Assembly (NCBI GenBank): GCA_947036475.1 | Contig: CAMQRG010000037.1 | Span: 1 to 13,926 of the forward strand | DNA from: an uncultured Clostridia bacterium | GTDB lineage: Bacteria > Bacillota > Clostridia > Lachnospirales > Anaerotignaceae | Reading direction: 5' to 3' | Length of the DNA: 13,926 bases | Position numbers and translations under genes: made by a program | Part shown: piece by piece, positions 13,890 through 13,926 of the stretch | Layout of the letters: every line of letters starts with the position of its first letter | How positions within the stretch are numbered: the first letter of the stretch is position 1 | The notes under the pieces: model-generated | What the model was told of the DNA's origin: nothing | The model's input: the letters and a program-made list of their open reading frames with translations, nothing else | Databases searched by the model: none

Positions 13890-13926
13890 CTGTCTCTTAT
13901 ACACATCTCCGAGCCCACGAGACGCT
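13890..13926 (+). other. Illumina Nextera adapter contamination at the contig end
   Basis: Bases 13890-13908 are the transposase mosaic end CTGTCTCTTATACACATCT, followed at 13909-13923 by CCGAGCCCACGAGAC, the read-2 side of the Nextera adapter. The last three bases (GCT) would be the start of the index. This is library DNA, not genome, and the contig should be trimmed at 13889. Confidence 0.98.

Noticed and set aside
13509..13904. Minus-strand open frame of 131 codons starting MYKRQ
   Set aside because: It starts inside the sequencing adapter and runs antisense to the GNAT gene; it is an artefact.

Overview
The window looks like an ordinary chromosomal region of a Gram-positive, rod-shaped, low-to-mid-GC Firmicute of class Clostridia, probably a gut Lachnospirales-type organism. 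The evidence is the mreB-mreC-mreD-PBP2-minC gene order, a DUF4321 membrane protein upstream of mreB, strong AGGAGG-type ribosome binding sites, sigma-A promoters, and an alanine T-box riboswitch in front of alaS. It is one end of an assembled contig: the last 37 bases are an Illumina Nextera adapter, not genome.

Layout. (1) Bases 1-152 hold two terminators: one ends an unseen plus-strand gene, the other ends the minus-strand operon. (2) Bases 204-6574, minus strand, are a cell-shape and division operon read from 6574 down: promoter, mreB, a hairpin-rich spacer, mreC, mreD (4-base overlap), a two-hairpin spacer, a 949-residue PBP2-type transpeptidase, minC, terminator. minD and minE do not follow minC. 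(3) Bases 6639-7652 hold two small membrane-protein genes (DUF4321 and an unknown four-helix protein), each with its own promoter. (4) Bases 7716-8327 encode an unrecognised cysteine-rich protein of 203 residues just downstream of alaS. (5) Bases 8411-11486 hold alaS with its T-box leader and a consensus promoter. (6) Bases 11785-13146 hold rpoN (sigma-54) on the plus strand, divergent from alaS. (7) Bases 13314-13802 hold a GNAT acetyltransferase in visibly A+T-richer DNA, then the first 18 codons of an unknown gene cut off by the adapter.

How the genes work together. MreB, MreC, MreD and PBP2 form the elongasome that builds the lateral wall, and MinC places division, so one transcript couples elongation with septum placement. 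AlaRS is controlled by uncharged tRNA-Ala through the T-box. RpoN is a regulator whose targets are not visible here.

The least expected signals are a family of three-hairpin intergenic repeats (mreB-mreC gap, alaS-rpoN gap, downstream of rpoN) whose stems differ in sequence but stay paired, an internal duplication in the N-terminal half of PBP2, and a minC without minD. I found no CRISPR array, prophage, insertion-sequence transposase, defence system or biosynthetic cluster, and no clearly new multi-gene system.
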